In this document: positions 56,147 through 64,000 of the stretch, one piece after another
Numbering within the stretch: position 1 is the first letter of the stretch
Layout: each line of letters opens with the position of its first letter
Assembly (NCBI GenBank): GCA_945957395.1
Contig: CAMFKE010000004.1
Coordinates: forward strand, 186,001-250,000
Direction: 5' to 3'
Source: an uncultured Opitutia bacterium
GTDB lineage: Bacteria; Verrucomicrobiota; Verrucomicrobiia; Opitutales; UBA953
Length of the DNA stretch: 64,000 bases
The notes under the pieces: model-generated
Told to the model about the DNA's origin: nothing
Seen by the model: the letters and a program-made list of their open reading frames with translations, nothing else
Database searches by the model: none
Made by a program: the position numbers and the translations under genes

Positions 56147-57256
56147 ATGAACAAATCCATCACCCGTATCGCGATTGGCGCGCTGCTTTCCACCGTCGTC
56201 GCCCAAGCCGCTCCTTTCTCCGGAAAGGGCCTTCCCGCCGATGCGGGAGCCTTCGTGCACCTCGACCTCGAGGCCGCCGTCAATTCCCCGATCGTGAAGG
56301 CCCTTCGCGAAATCGGGGAGAGCGCCGCCGTGCCCTCCTCGGACAAGGCCGCCTACGAAAAGCTGAAGGCCGAATTGGGCATCAATCCGGAGGCCGACCT
56401 TCGGGATGTGACCCTCGTCATGGCCTCGCCTCAGGGCGCCGTGAAGTCGCCCGACGCCTTCGCCGAATCCGTTTCCGTGCTGGTGCGCGGCAAGTTCGAC
56501 CGGGCCAGGATGCTTGAGATTTCCAAGAACCATCCCGAGGTGAAGGCCAACCGACAGGGCAAGCACACCTGGTTCTCCATCGCCCAGCTCGACAAGGCGT
56601 TCGGCGGCAAGGCCTCGTCGGCGAACGGCAAGCCGGCCGACGGCTGCCTGTGTCCGGTGGACAATTCCACGCTTCTTATCGCCGGCGACACCAAGGGCCT
56701 GGCCCGCGCGCTCGCCGCGCTTGATTCCGGCTCCGAGTATCGCGCGGACTCCGCCGCCACCAAGGCGCTGGCTGGCTCGCCCATCCTGACCGGCTACTTC
56801 AGCCCGACTTTTGTGAGCGCCATGCAGCCGAAACCCAAGGCCGCCGCCGGCGCGCAAGGCGAGGAGCCCGCGTCACCGGAGCTTCGCAGCCTGGCGTTCT
56901 CTCTCGCCGAGGCGGCCGGCAAGCTGACGCTGCACGCCGACGCCAGGCTGGACAGCGATCAGTCCGCCACGCAGGTGCAGGCGCAGGCCGCCATGTTCCA
57001 AGGATTCGCCCAGATGGGTATGTCGCAGAACAAGCCCGAAGCTTCGGCGCAGGAGAAGGCTGACAAGGCTTTCGGTCTTTCCGTGCTGCGCGCTCTCAAG
57101 CTCGCCGCCGCAGGCGACACCTTCACCGTGGACTTCGCCTACCCGTCCGAAAAGCTGGCGACCAAGCTGCGCGAGAAGAAGGGCGACATTTCCAAGGCCA
57201 TGAATCAGCGCAGGGAGGCCGTGGCCGGCGCCGCAGCCGACGGCGCGGCCGAGTGA
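56147..57256 (+). CDS. Secreted hypothetical protein
   Basis: A 369-residue protein with a clear signal peptide (MNKSITRIAIGALLSTVVAQ, cleavage near AQAA). The body looks like a two-part alpha/beta fold: ADAGAFVHLDLEAAVNSPI, VTLVMASPQGAVKSPD, FDRARMLEISKNH, then NSTLLIAGDTKGLARALAAL and later FTVDFAYPSEKLATKLREKK. The layout recalls large secreted Planctomycetes/Verrucomicrobia proteins of unknown role. No enzyme motif is visible. It follows lepB by 112 bp and has its own strong terminator. Confidence 0.65.
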   Translation: MNKSITRIAIGALLSTVVAQAAPFSGKGLPADAGAFVHLDLEAAVNSPIVKALREIGESAAVPSSDKAAYEKLKAELGINPEADLRDVTLVMASPQGAVKSPDAFAESVSVLVRGKFDRARMLEISKNHPEVKANRQGKHTWFSIAQLDKAFGGKASSANGKPADGCLCPVDNSTLLIAGDTKGLARALAALDSGSEYRADSAATKALAGSPILTGYFSPTFVSAMQPKPKAAAGAQGEEPASPELRSLAFSLAEAAGKLTLHADARLDSDQSATQVQAQAAMFQGFAQMGMSQNKPEASAQEKADKAFGLSVLRALKLAAAGDTFTVDFAYPSEKLATKLREKKGDISKAMNQRREAVAGAAADGAAE

Positions 57257-57275
57257 ACCTCCGGATGTTTTGACG

Positions 57276-57315
57276 AACAAGGCCGGCCCTTTTCGGGGGC
57301 CGGCCTTGTTTTTTC
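57276..57315 (+). terminator. Strong intrinsic terminator
   Basis: A perfect 14-bp stem (57276-57289 with 57297-57310) is followed by a T run. It separates the secreted protein gene from the convergent TPR gene. Confidence 0.88.
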
Positions 57316-57368
57316 AGGGGCTGTCGCCGCCTCCGGGTATCGTCCTTGCTCCGGCTCAACGCCGGGCG

Positions 57369-59123
57369 TCAGTTGGCGCCGTGTTTGGTTTTGGGCGCCC
57401 TGGGCGGGGCGTCCGGCAGGATCGGCTTGCCTGCGGCGAGGGTCTCGAGGTCGGCGATGAGGGCCGGCCTGTCGGCTTCGTACAGGAAGGCGTCGCCGGA
57501 GAGCATGGCGCGGGCCTTGGCGATCATGTCGGAACCGGGTCTGCGGTTGCCGATAAGCTTGCGAATGAGGGCCGGCGTTCCGGGCGCGCCACCCGCCGCC
57601 AGGTGCACTTCGATGACGCCACTCAGCGCGGTGATGGAGCGCGCGTTGCGCTCGAAGGCCAGGTCGATCACGCGCAGGGCGTCGTCCGCGCGGCCCACTT
57701 GCACGAGTTTCTTGGCGACATTGGTCATCAGCGGCATGGGCAGTGGCTCCGAGCTGTCGCTGATGCGCCTGAATCCGATTTCCGCCATGTCCTCGCGGTG
57801 CATCGACATTTGCGCGACCATGCGAAGGCAGTCGAAGACGCGTCGGTACTTGGGCAGCCAAGCCGGATTGCGCAGGAACATGCCGTCCACGAGTGACACC
57901 GTTTCTGCGTAACGTTCGGCCGCCAGATGGGATTCGATGAAGAGTAGTTCGAAGCGAGGGGCGTCGGCGAATTTGCGCGCCACCGCCTCCTTCATCAACT
58001 CGCCGCAGAGTTCGGTGTACCCGCGGTCGGCCGCGAATTCGCAAAGGCCCATCATCGCCGGCTCGTTGGCTGCGAAATCGCGGCGGAACGCCGCAATGGC
58101 TTCGTCTCGCCGGGCGGTCTCTTTGGAGGAGTCGAGCAGGTCGATGAATTTGACGCGGGCCTGGTATTTGTCCGAGGCGCGAATCAGGAACAGCGCGGCC
58201 GATGAGCGCGCGCCTTCCGGGTCGCCGTTGTCGCGTTTCATGTCCACCAGCGTGGCGAGCAGCGATGGGTCGTTGATGGCGGAAAGGGCGATCGGCTCGA
58301 GCTCGGCGATAGCCTGGCTTCTGCGACCGGTTTCCCAAAGGATGCGAATGTTCAGAATCACCCCTTCGCGGGTCCGTTCCAGCATCTCCTTTGCGATAAC
58401 CTCTTTGCAGGCGTCGAATTCGCCGCGAGAGTAGAGGGCCCGTGCGAGAGCGGGGGCCAGGTATTCGCGCACCTGCGGGTTAAGATTGGGTTTTGCCAGA
58501 AGGTGCTTGGCCACCCCGACCAGTCGCGTCTCCTGCTCCTTGGCGAAACACGCGCGGACATACTCGCGCACATAGTCGGGGCGGTCGCTCAGCTCCGGAA
58601 GAGCCTCTTCCAGCGCGTCCAGGGCGTCGTCGTCGCGCCTGAGCGCGAAGAACACCTGCGAGGTGAGCACGCGCGCCTCCAGGTTGCTCGGGTCGAGCTG
58701 GGAGGCGTTGAAGATGTTGTTGTAGAAGTTGCGCCAGTCCTGCTTCTCCAGGGCCGCCTTGGCGCGCGAGAAGAGCACGGCGGCCAGCTTGCGCCGGTGC
58801 GAGTCCCGGGCCGCCTCCACGCGGGACTTGATGAAACCGGGAGCCCATTCGATACGGGTGCCCCAGATGGGGTCCGGAAAAACGAACAGCAGCATTTCAC
58901 GAAACGAGGTGTCCTCGCAGTCCCGGTACCAGCGGTTGCGGACATACTGGGTCGATGCCAGGCCGAGGTAGCCGACGGCCGACAGGGCGAAGGTCGCCGT
59001 CAGGATGGGCTTCCATCTCGGCCGAAGAAGCCAGCGGCTGCGTTCGGTGCTCCAGACATGCTCGGCGAAACCGTAAAGCGCGGAGCGACGAATCCTGGTT
59101 TGGTCGGAGGGGGCCTGTTCCAT
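57369..59123 (-). CDS. TPR-repeat membrane-anchored protein
   Basis: A 584-residue protein. A cytoplasmic stub of about 38 residues is followed by one membrane segment (ILTATFALSAVGYLGLA). The rest is helical repeats of TPR type, for example AALEKQDWRNFYNNIFNASQ, QVFFALRRDDDALDALEEAL, ARALYSRGEFDACKEVIAKE and VGRADDALRVIDLAFERNAR. TPR arrays act as protein-binding scaffolds; partners are unknown. It is the last gene downstream of aroC, the CobW-like gene and surE, 44 bp after surE. Confidence 0.75.
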   Translation of the reverse strand: MEQAPSDQTRIRRSALYGFAEHVWSTERSRWLLRPRWKPILTATFALSAVGYLGLASTQYVRNRWYRDCEDTSFREMLLFVFPDPIWGTRIEWAPGFIKSRVEAARDSHRRKLAAVLFSRAKAALEKQDWRNFYNNIFNASQLDPSNLEARVLTSQVFFALRRDDDALDALEEALPELSDRPDYVREYVRACFAKEQETRLVGVAKHLLAKPNLNPQVREYLAPALARALYSRGEFDACKEVIAKEMLERTREGVILNIRILWETGRRSQAIAELEPIALSAINDPSLLATLVDMKRDNGDPEGARSSAALFLIRASDKYQARVKFIDLLDSSKETARRDEAIAAFRRDFAANEPAMMGLCEFAADRGYTELCGELMKEAVARKFADAPRFELLFIESHLAAERYAETVSLVDGMFLRNPAWLPKYRRVFDCLRMVAQMSMHREDMAEIGFRRISDSSEPLPMPLMTNVAKKLVQVGRADDALRVIDLAFERNARSITALSGVIEVHLAAGGAPGTPALIRKLIGNRRPGSDMIAKARAMLSGDAFLYEADRPALIADLETLAAGKPILPDAPPRAPKTKHGAN

Positions 59124-59167
59124 GTTGAGAATAATCTTCGCTCGGGTTGTTTTGAAGTGGATCCGTT

Positions 59168-59977
59168 TTAGCGGGTTCCAGTGCGTGAATGGAGTCGTCC
59201 CAGGGTGGAGAAATTGAGAACGGAGTGGGAGATTTCTCCACGGGCCAGACCGGAAAGGTCGGTGTGCTCATGGGATGACAGATTCTCGCCGTCGTTCCAG
59301 CGAAACCGGAAGCGACCGTCGGAAACCGGTTCGTAAAGGGACCTCAGCCGAAGGTCGGCGGGTTCGGCCCGTGTCACGGGGGTGTCCGGCCGGCAGTCGA
59401 ACGGGAAGTTGTAGTTGTGCACCACGAGCTCCTCGGGCTCCGGCTGGTCCAGCAGCGCGTGCGCGAACTCCGCGGCGTGCGCGGCCGCATGACGCAGCGA
59501 GTCGAGCGTGGGGCCCGCGGCGCGTCCCTCGTTGTGCCGCAGGTGCTCGAAGGCCTCCTGGGGCAGGTCGAGCGAGAAGGCGGCGGCGCGGTGCCCCCAG
59601 GCGGCGCCCTCGGTGGCCGCGGCGAGCGTGCCGGAGCTCAGGCCCAGCGGCATGGAGACATTGTAGCCGACATTGATGCCCGAGAGCACCACGGCCGGAC
59701 GATCTCGTCCGACCAGATGCCCGAGGGCTATGTTCACGCAGTCCGCAGGGGTTCCGTGAATGGCCCAGGCCTTGTCGGCGTGCTCGACACGGCGCTCCTC
59801 CACGAGTACGTCGCGGTTCCGGCTGAAGGCGCGGCCGATCCAGCTTTGCTCGCCCGCAGGGGCGGCGACGAACACGCGGAAGCGTTTGGATACGGCGGCC
59901 ACCAGCTCGTGCAGGAAAAGGCAGCCGATGCCGTCGTCGTTGGCTACGAGGGCCAGGGGGCGTTGGTCGTCGCTCAT
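59168..59977 (-). CDS. surE: 5'/3'-nucleotidase SurE
   Basis: A 269-residue metal-dependent nucleotidase that removes phosphate from nucleoside monophosphates and short polyphosphates, linked to stationary-phase survival. The metal site is ANDDG (residues 12-16) and the second loop is LSGINVGYN. The segment HGTPADCVNIAL also fits. The ATG overlaps the stop of the CobW-like gene (ATGA), so translation is coupled. Confidence 0.9.
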   Translation of the reverse strand: MSDDQRPLALVANDDGIGCLFLHELVAAVSKRFRVFVAAPAGEQSWIGRAFSRNRDVLVEERRVEHADKAWAIHGTPADCVNIALGHLVGRDRPAVVLSGINVGYNVSMPLGLSSGTLAAATEGAAWGHRAAAFSLDLPQEAFEHLRHNEGRAAGPTLDSLRHAAAHAAEFAHALLDQPEPEELVVHNYNFPFDCRPDTPVTRAEPADLRLRSLYEPVSDGRFRFRWNDGENLSSHEHTDLSGLARGEISHSVLNFSTLGRLHSRTGTR

Positions 59978-60708
59978 GGGAGGTGCTCCCCGATGTCGGG
60001 GATGCGAAGCCGCCGGTGGCCACGGTCGTCGCGCTCGAAATAGGGGTCGGCCTTGTTCACAAGGTCGAACGGCTGGTCGGGCAGGTTGTCCTCGTCGAAC
60101 TCCATGTCGTCCGTCGGGTCGCGGTCCTCGTCGAAGACCTGGGAGATTCGGCGGGTCTCGTCCAGGAGGATGAGGTCGGGGTTGGGGATGCGCCCCTTCT
60201 TGGTTTTCTCGAAGAGCGCCGGGGCGCAGTCCTTCTGGTAGGGCTCAAGGAAATCGCGGTCGAAAGAGGGCGGCACGCCCTCGCGCCGGTTGAGCAGGAC
60301 GGCATCCGAAAAGTGGATGCACGCCTTGAACCAGTCGGTCAGCGCCGGCTTGGCGTGGGCGAGGCGGCAGTCCACGACCGTGATGATGCGCACAAGGCGC
60401 CATCCGAGCCGGGGCGCCAGGGCGGACAGTATCTCGACCTGGTCCACCGGGTTGCGCGAGCCCTCGGTGATGAACACGACGCGGTCAGGGCTGTCCTCCG
60501 CCTCGGGGATCTCAAGGTTCACCCCGTCGGTGAACCACGGAAGCACTTCGACCTCGTCGAGGGCCGCGAGCGCGGCGTCGGCGGGGGCGGGTTTTTCGGA
60601 GCGGGAGACATACACGCGGGCGCCGCCGGGGAGTCCGTCCAGAAGCTGGACCACGAGGTCGCGGCGGCCGGAATCAGGCGTGCCCAGGATGATGAAGAGG
60701 TCGGTCAT
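59974..60708 (-). CDS. CobW-like protein with altered P-loop
   Basis: A 244-residue protein resembling the GTPase domain of CobW/COG0523 metal chaperones. Matches are the strand-loop FIILGTPDSGRR at residues 5-16 and the segment VRIITVVDCRLAH. Then comes CIHFSDAVLLNRREG, corresponding to the ADVVLLNK motif. The Walker A lysine is missing (GRRD in place of GKTT), and the NKxD motif reads NRRE, so GTP hydrolysis is doubtful. The C-terminal tail is very acidic (DEDRDPTDDMEFDEDNLPD). It lies between aroC (3 bp gap) and surE (overlap). It may be a regulatory or structural relic of the family. Confidence 0.55.
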   Translation of the reverse strand: MTDLFIILGTPDSGRRDLVVQLLDGLPGGARVYVSRSEKPAPADAALAALDEVEVLPWFTDGVNLEIPEAEDSPDRVVFITEGSRNPVDQVEILSALAPRLGWRLVRIITVVDCRLAHAKPALTDWFKACIHFSDAVLLNRREGVPPSFDRDFLEPYQKDCAPALFEKTKKGRIPNPDLILLDETRRISQVFDEDRDPTDDMEFDEDNLPDQPFDLVNKADPYFERDDRGHRRLRIPDIGEHLP

Positions 60709-60711
60709 GGG

Positions 60712-61818
60712 TCAGTCCTGTCGGGCGAAGTCGAAGGTTTGGTTTTGCGCGGCGTGGCGCATGCGGTGGTCCAGCAGCACGAGGGCCGCCATGGCCTCCA
60801 CGATGGGGGCGGCGCGCGGCACCACGCACGGGTCGTGACGCCCCTTGCCGGTGAGCTCGCACTCGTTGCCGTCCTTGTCCACCGTGCGCTGCGCGCGCAT
60901 CACGGTGGCGGTGGGCTTGAAGGCCACGCGGAAAACGATGTCTTCGCCGTTGGATATGCCGCCCTGGATGCCTCCGGAGCGGTTGGTGCTCGTGCGGATC
61001 CTGCCGTCACGGTTCTCGAACTCGTCGTTGTGGGCGAGGCCCGTCATCAGGGTTCCGGCGAAGCCGCTGCCGACCTCGAAGCCCTTGGATGCGGGGAGCG
61101 AGAGCATGGCTTTGGCCAGGTCGGCCTCGAGCCTGTCGAACACGGGTTCCCCTAGGCCGGCCGGCACATTTTGTATCCGGCACTTGATGACGCCGCCCAC
61201 GGAATCGCCGTCGGCGCGGGCGTTCTTGATGCGCTCGATCATCCGTGCGGCGGTCTCCGGGTGGGGGCAGCGCACTTCGTTGGCCTCGATTTCGGCCTCG
61301 GTCGGGGCTGCATCGCCCTCGGGCATGCGGATATCCGCCACGCTTTCGACCCAGGCGGTCACCGTCACGCCGTCGGCCACTCTGAGTATCTTCTTCGCGA
61401 CAGCTCCGGCCGCCACGCGGCCGATGGTTTCGCGGGCGGAGGCGCGGCCGCCGCCTTCGGCGATGCGCAGGCCGTATTTGGCCTGGTAGGTGTAATCGGC
61501 GTGGGAGGGGCGGAATCGCACGCTCATCTCGTCGTAGGCGGAGGAGCGCTGGTCGGTGTTGCGCACGATCATGGCGATCGGCGTGCCGGCGGTCAGTCCG
61601 TCGCGGGTGATGCCGGAAAGTATCTCCACGGCGTCGGCCTCCTTGCGGGGGGTCGAGATGGAGCTTTGCCCCGGGCGGCGCCTGTCGAGTTCGCGCTGGA
61701 TTTCGGCGGCGTCGAGCAGGAGCCCGGGGGGGCATCCGTCGAGGATGACGCCGATGCCTGCGCCGTGGCTTTCGCCGAAGGTTGTGATGCGGAAGAGTTG
61801 TCCGAAGGTGTTGCCCAT
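60712..61818 (-). CDS. aroC: Chorismate synthase
   Basis: A 368-residue FMN-dependent enzyme, last step of the shikimate pathway. The N-terminus [19 protein letters not shown] is diagnostic, and [15 protein letters not shown] and [16 protein letters not shown] are the other family signatures. The ATG at 61818 gives that N-terminus; the longer frame is shadow. It heads the minus-strand unit aroC, CobW-like, surE, TPR. Confidence 0.96.
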   Translation of the reverse strand: MGNTFGQLFRITTFGESHGAGIGVILDGCPPGLLLDAAEIQRELDRRRPGQSSISTPRKEADAVEILSGITRDGLTAGTPIAMIVRNTDQRSSAYDEMSVRFRPSHADYTYQAKYGLRIAEGGGRASARETIGRVAAGAVAKKILRVADGVTVTAWVESVADIRMPEGDAAPTEAEIEANEVRCPHPETAARMIERIKNARADGDSVGGVIKCRIQNVPAGLGEPVFDRLEADLAKAMLSLPASKGFEVGSGFAGTLMTGLAHNDEFENRDGRIRTSTNRSGGIQGGISNGEDIVFRVAFKPTATVMRAQRTVDKDGNECELTGKGRHDPCVVPRAAPIVEAMAALVLLDHRMRHAAQNQTFDFARQD

Positions 61819-61891
61819 GTGAGATGAAACGCCGCCGACATTGAGGCGCGGGCGGCGCAGGGGAAGAAAAAGCGTGCGTCCGGCGGGCGCG

Positions 61892-61925
61892 AAAAAACCG
61901 CCGGCCCGGAGGGGCGCGGCGGCTT
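61892..61925 (-). terminator. Intrinsic terminator of the small lipoprotein gene
   Basis: On the minus strand, paired CCGCCGCGCC and GGCCGGCGG arms are followed by TTTTTT. It lies between the lipoprotein stop and the aroC start. Confidence 0.8.
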
Positions 61926-61945
61926 CTGAGGCAAGGCTCTGCGCC

Positions 61946-62392
61946 TTACTTCTTGGAGAGGTGGTCGGAGATGTGCGAGACGATGATCTGGCTCTCCTTG
62001 GCGTTGCCCCAGGTGCCGTACTGGACGCGGACATAGACCCACTCCTGCTTGGCGCCCTGCTTGGTCTCGATGACGCGCTTGTCGACATCCACGGTGATCT
62101 TCACGTCGCCATGGGCGCGGGCGTAAATGGTGATGCCGTCCTTGCGGGGGGTCTCGCCGGTGCGGAAGTACTTGAGCTCGTCGAGGGCGCGCTTGGTGGC
62201 GTCGAAGACGGTTTCGAGGTACTCGGGGCTCTTGGCCGCATAACGCGTGGTCAGGATGCCGGTCGCGTTCTGGTAGTTGGCCGTGGAATCATCGGGGTTG
62301 TTCACGCCGATTTCGGTTCCGGTGGGGGAGCAGCCGGCGGCGCCGAAGGTGGCGACAGCGGCGAGGGTGGCGAAGGAGAGGAGCTTCTTCAT
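61946..62392 (-). CDS. Small lipoprotein, DUF3568-like
   Basis: A protein of 148 residues. The signal peptide [20 protein letters not shown] ends at lipidation Cys21. The body reads [19 protein letters not shown], then [20 protein letters not shown] and [18 protein letters not shown], the alpha-beta pattern of DUF3568 lipoproteins. Function unknown; probably periplasm-facing membrane protein. The start at 62392 is the first ATG that gives a lipoprotein signal. It is divergent from mraZ across a 497-bp gap. Confidence 0.78.
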   Translation of the reverse strand: MKKLLSFATLAAVATFGAAGCSPTGTEIGVNNPDDSTANYQNATGILTTRYAAKSPEYLETVFDATKRALDELKYFRTGETPRKDGITIYARAHGDVKITVDVDKRVIETKQGAKQEWVYVRVQYGTWGNAKESQIIVSHISDHLSKK

Positions 62393-62800
62393 GGGTGTTT
62401 TTGAAATGCGGGCGCGCAGTCGGGCTGAAATCCCGGACGATGGCAACGGATATTTTGAGGGACCCTCGTGGGGGGCTTCGGCGCAGCGTAAAAGTCGCGC
62501 GTACGAAGGGAGCGGGGCTTGAACTAAAAAAGAGGAATGGGGGGGCGATTGGTGATTCTTTTGCTCCAGGTGGTGGGTGGGGTGGTGGCTTCCTTCGGGC
62601 GATTCATTCCGGCTGGTGGGGCGGTACGTTCGGCGGCGGAGTAGATAAGGAGCCCATGTGGGGCGCGGTGGGGCGAAAACGGCGGTTTTTCGCCACTTTG
62701 GGGGTCGGGATAACCTGCGAATAAGTCGTCCCCTTCTTCCCGGGTGGCTTTGCAGGCCTTGATTATCAAGGGGTTGTGAGCGCGGCTTGGTGGCGTGGTG

Positions 62801-62809
62801 TGTGGATAA
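62801..62809. promoter_or_regulatory. Candidate DnaA box
   Basis: TGTGGATAA is the exact reverse complement of the consensus TTATCCACA. A near match, GTATCCACA, lies at 63376-63384 in the mraZ-rsmH gap. Both flank mraZ. Confidence 0.45.
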
Positions 62810-62811
62810 AG

Positions 62812-62868
62812 TGGGGGATTGTGGGGCAATCGTCTTGACGGGTGGGGCGATGTGGGCGAATTTAGGGG
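62812..62868 (+). promoter_or_regulatory. MraZ-binding repeat array overlapping the mraZ promoter
   Basis: TGGGG starts at 62812 and 62822. TGGGG, TGGGC and the variant TAGGG then start at 62843, 62853 and 62863, all on a 10-bp period within each cluster. In E. coli MraZ binds TGGGN repeats separated by 5 bases, the same period. A possible -35 box TTGACG lies at 62835-62840 inside the array, with AATTTA further down as a weak -10. The arrangement supports autorepression. Confidence 0.7.
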
Positions 62869-62889
62869 CACGATGTAACCGCCCTAGCC

Positions 62890-63348
62890 GTGAACCCCCT
62901 CGCCAACATCAAAATCTTCAACGGGACGCACACCGCGCGCCTCGATGAGAAGAAGCGCCTTACGATTCCCGCTCCCATGCGGTTCGAAGGCGAAGGGGCG
63001 TCCGCGTACATGGCTCTCTTCCATCCCGCTCTGGGCGCCATCATGGTGATGCCGCCTCAGATGGTGGCCAAAATCTATGCGGCGGCCGAGCAGCTCACGC
63101 TCAGCGACCCCGACAAGATGGATGCCCTCGGGATGATCGGTGAACTCAGCCAGATGGTGTCCTGCGACAAGGCCGGGCGCGTCATCCTCAATGACGACCT
63201 GCTCGCCCGCGCCGGCATCGAGCGCGACGCGGTGATCCGCGGCAGCGTGACCTATTTCCGCATCCAGTCGCCCAATCCGCCCGCCCCCGACCGCGAGTCC
63301 GAGGACGCGCGCCGGCTCCTGGGCGCCCTGGCCGCCCTGGGCCTCTGA
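62890..63348 (+). CDS. mraZ: Transcriptional regulator MraZ
   Basis: A 152-residue protein with two AbrB-like half domains: LDEKKRLTIPAPMRF (about 18-32) and CDKAGRVILNDDLL (about 95-108). MraZ is a ring-forming DNA-binding protein that controls the division and cell-wall gene cluster and itself. It starts with GTG at 62890, which gives the conserved N-terminus. rsmH follows 59 bp downstream, as in most bacteria. Confidence 0.95.
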   Translation: MNPLANIKIFNGTHTARLDEKKRLTIPAPMRFEGEGASAYMALFHPALGAIMVMPPQMVAKIYAAAEQLTLSDPDKMDALGMIGELSQMVSCDKAGRVILNDDLLARAGIERDAVIRGSVTYFRIQSPNPPAPDRESEDARRLLGALAALGL

Positions 63349-63407
63349 CGCCGACCCTCCGTCGGGTTATCAACTGTATCCACAATTTACTCACAAAACC
63401 TCCGACA

Positions 63408-64000
63408 ATGTCCGGGCACAAGTCAGTCCTCCTTTCCGAGTGCGTCGCGATGCTCGCTCCGCGCACGGGGGGCTCGTATCTGGACTGCACCTTCGGGGGG
63501 GGCGGGCATTCCCGCGCCATCCTGTCGGCGGCCGAAGGGGTAAGGCTCACCGCGTTCGACGCCGACCCCGAGGCGGGGCCCCGTGCGCAGCTCATGAAGG
63601 CCGAGTACGGCGAGCGTTTCCGGTTCATCGACGGCAACTTCGAGGCGCTTGAGCGCGCGGGTGCCGGATATGACGGCATCCTGATGGATTTGGGCGTGTC
63701 CTCGTTCCAGCTCGACGACGCCGCCCGCGGCTTCTCCTTCCGCAACGATGCGCCGGCCGACATGCGGCTGGATCCCCGCCGGGGCCTGTCCGCCGCCGAT
63801 TTTCTGGAAAGCGCCGCTGAGCGGGATTTGGTCCGGGCCGTGCGCGACTACGGCGAAGAGCCTGCCTGGCGGCGCGTCGTGCGCGCCATCGTCGACGCCC
63901 GCGGAACCGGAAGGCTGTCGCGCACCGCGTCGCTGGCCTCGTTGGTGGAGGAAGCCATCCCGCGTCGCCCGGGCCCGCCGCCCAGGATTCATCCCGCCAC
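63408..64000 (+). CDS. rsmH: 16S rRNA m4C1402 methyltransferase RsmH, 3' end beyond window
   Basis: At least 197 codons are present and the frame is open to the window end. The start MSGHKSVLLSE is the family N-terminus (H-x-x-VLL). The SAM-binding motif is CTFGGGGHSRAIL, and MDLGVSSFQLDDAARGFSF with DMRLD confirms RsmH. It methylates cytosine 1402 of 16S rRNA at the P site. The upstream gap contains a near-consensus DnaA box. Confidence 0.95.
   Translation, partial: MSGHKSVLLSECVAMLAPRTGGSYLDCTFGGGGHSRAILSAAEGVRLTAFDADPEAGPRAQLMKAEYGERFRFIDGNFEALERAGAGYDGILMDLGVSSFQLDDAARGFSFRNDAPADMRLDPRRGLSAADFLESAAERDLVRAVRDYGEEPAWRRVVRAIVDARGTGRLSRTASLASLVEEAIPRRPGPPPRIHPA

Larger units (their letters stand above)
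62393..62889. other. Long regulatory gap upstream of mraZ
   Basis: This 497-bp region has no credible gene. The plus strand is strongly G/T-rich. It contains a hairpin GGCGAAAA/TTTTCGCC (62672-62694), a 15-bp palindrome CCTTGAT-T-ATCAAGG (62757-62771), a perfect DnaA-box-like TGTGGATAA (62801-62809) and a periodic TGGG array next to mraZ. Confidence 0.7.

Noticed and set aside
62480-62760. Possible small coding gene in the G/T-rich region before mraZ
   Set aside because: The open frames read low-complexity Gly/Trp or Pro/Thr strings without a ribosome-binding site or signal, and neighbouring DNA looks regulatory.

Overview
The window is a 64 kb stretch of a GC-rich chromosome from a diderm bacterium. 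It is most likely a member of the Verrucomicrobiota, perhaps Opitutae or Puniceicoccales; this is inferred from gene content, not from a marker phylogeny. The indicators are a fused LpxC-FabZ protein followed by LpxA, a Minf_1886-family protein, an ECF sigma/FecR pair, a YtrA-type GntR regulator with its ABC exporter, a DUF3568-like lipoprotein and an mraZ-rsmH start of the division/cell-wall cluster. I see no rRNA or tRNA gene, CRISPR array, transposase or phage gene. Almost all of the sequence is ordinary chromosomal coding DNA, and the long antisense ORFs are shadows caused by high GC.

Layout. 1-5.7 kb: the 3' part of a giant thioester-containing alpha-2-macroglobulin. 5.8-10.7 kb: a GntR-controlled ABC exporter operon on the minus strand with two permease paralogues and a previously hidden, internally deleted third copy. 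10.8-16.3 kb: glgC, a WalJ-like metallo-hydrolase and a DevBCA-type exporter. 16.5-25.6 kb: ABC-F ATPase, a 43-residue lipoprotein, an M29 aminopeptidase, a clan GH-D glycosidase, a FecR/ECF sigma pair and a TsaB-like protein. 25.7-33.3 kb: an orphan terminator in an AT-richer gap, HAD phosphatase, MBL hydrolase, MscS channel, argF, a sulfatase and argG. 33.5-38.5 kb: ruvC, a secreted beta-propeller lipoprotein, lpxC-fabZ, lpxA and aat. 38.6-42.2 kb: a GH101 endo-alpha-N-acetylgalactosaminidase. 42.2-48.1 kb: a MacAB/TolC-type tripartite exporter with a MenH-like hydrolase inside the operon. 49.6-54.0 kb: a complete PTS in two proteins (EIICB plus EIIA-HPr-EI). 54.2-62.4 kb: Minf_1886, signal peptidase I, a secreted protein, then aroC, a CobW-like protein, surE and a TPR protein on the minus strand, and a small lipoprotein. 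62.4-64 kb: the mraZ regulatory region, mraZ and a partial rsmH.

How the genes fit together. GH101, the formylglycine sulfatase, the GH-D glycosidase and a GlcNAc/glucose-type PTS would suit an organism feeding on O-glycans such as mucin and importing amino sugars. This is inference from family membership, because the genes are dispersed and not one locus.

The most unusual feature is not a gene. Five intergenic sites carry arrays of degenerate 7-base units. At four of them the arrays form two arms in inverted orientation around a structured core, and three of those four lie exactly between converging genes. The unit sequence differs between elements while the 7-base period and the inverted layout are kept, so they look like a family conserved in architecture more than in sequence.
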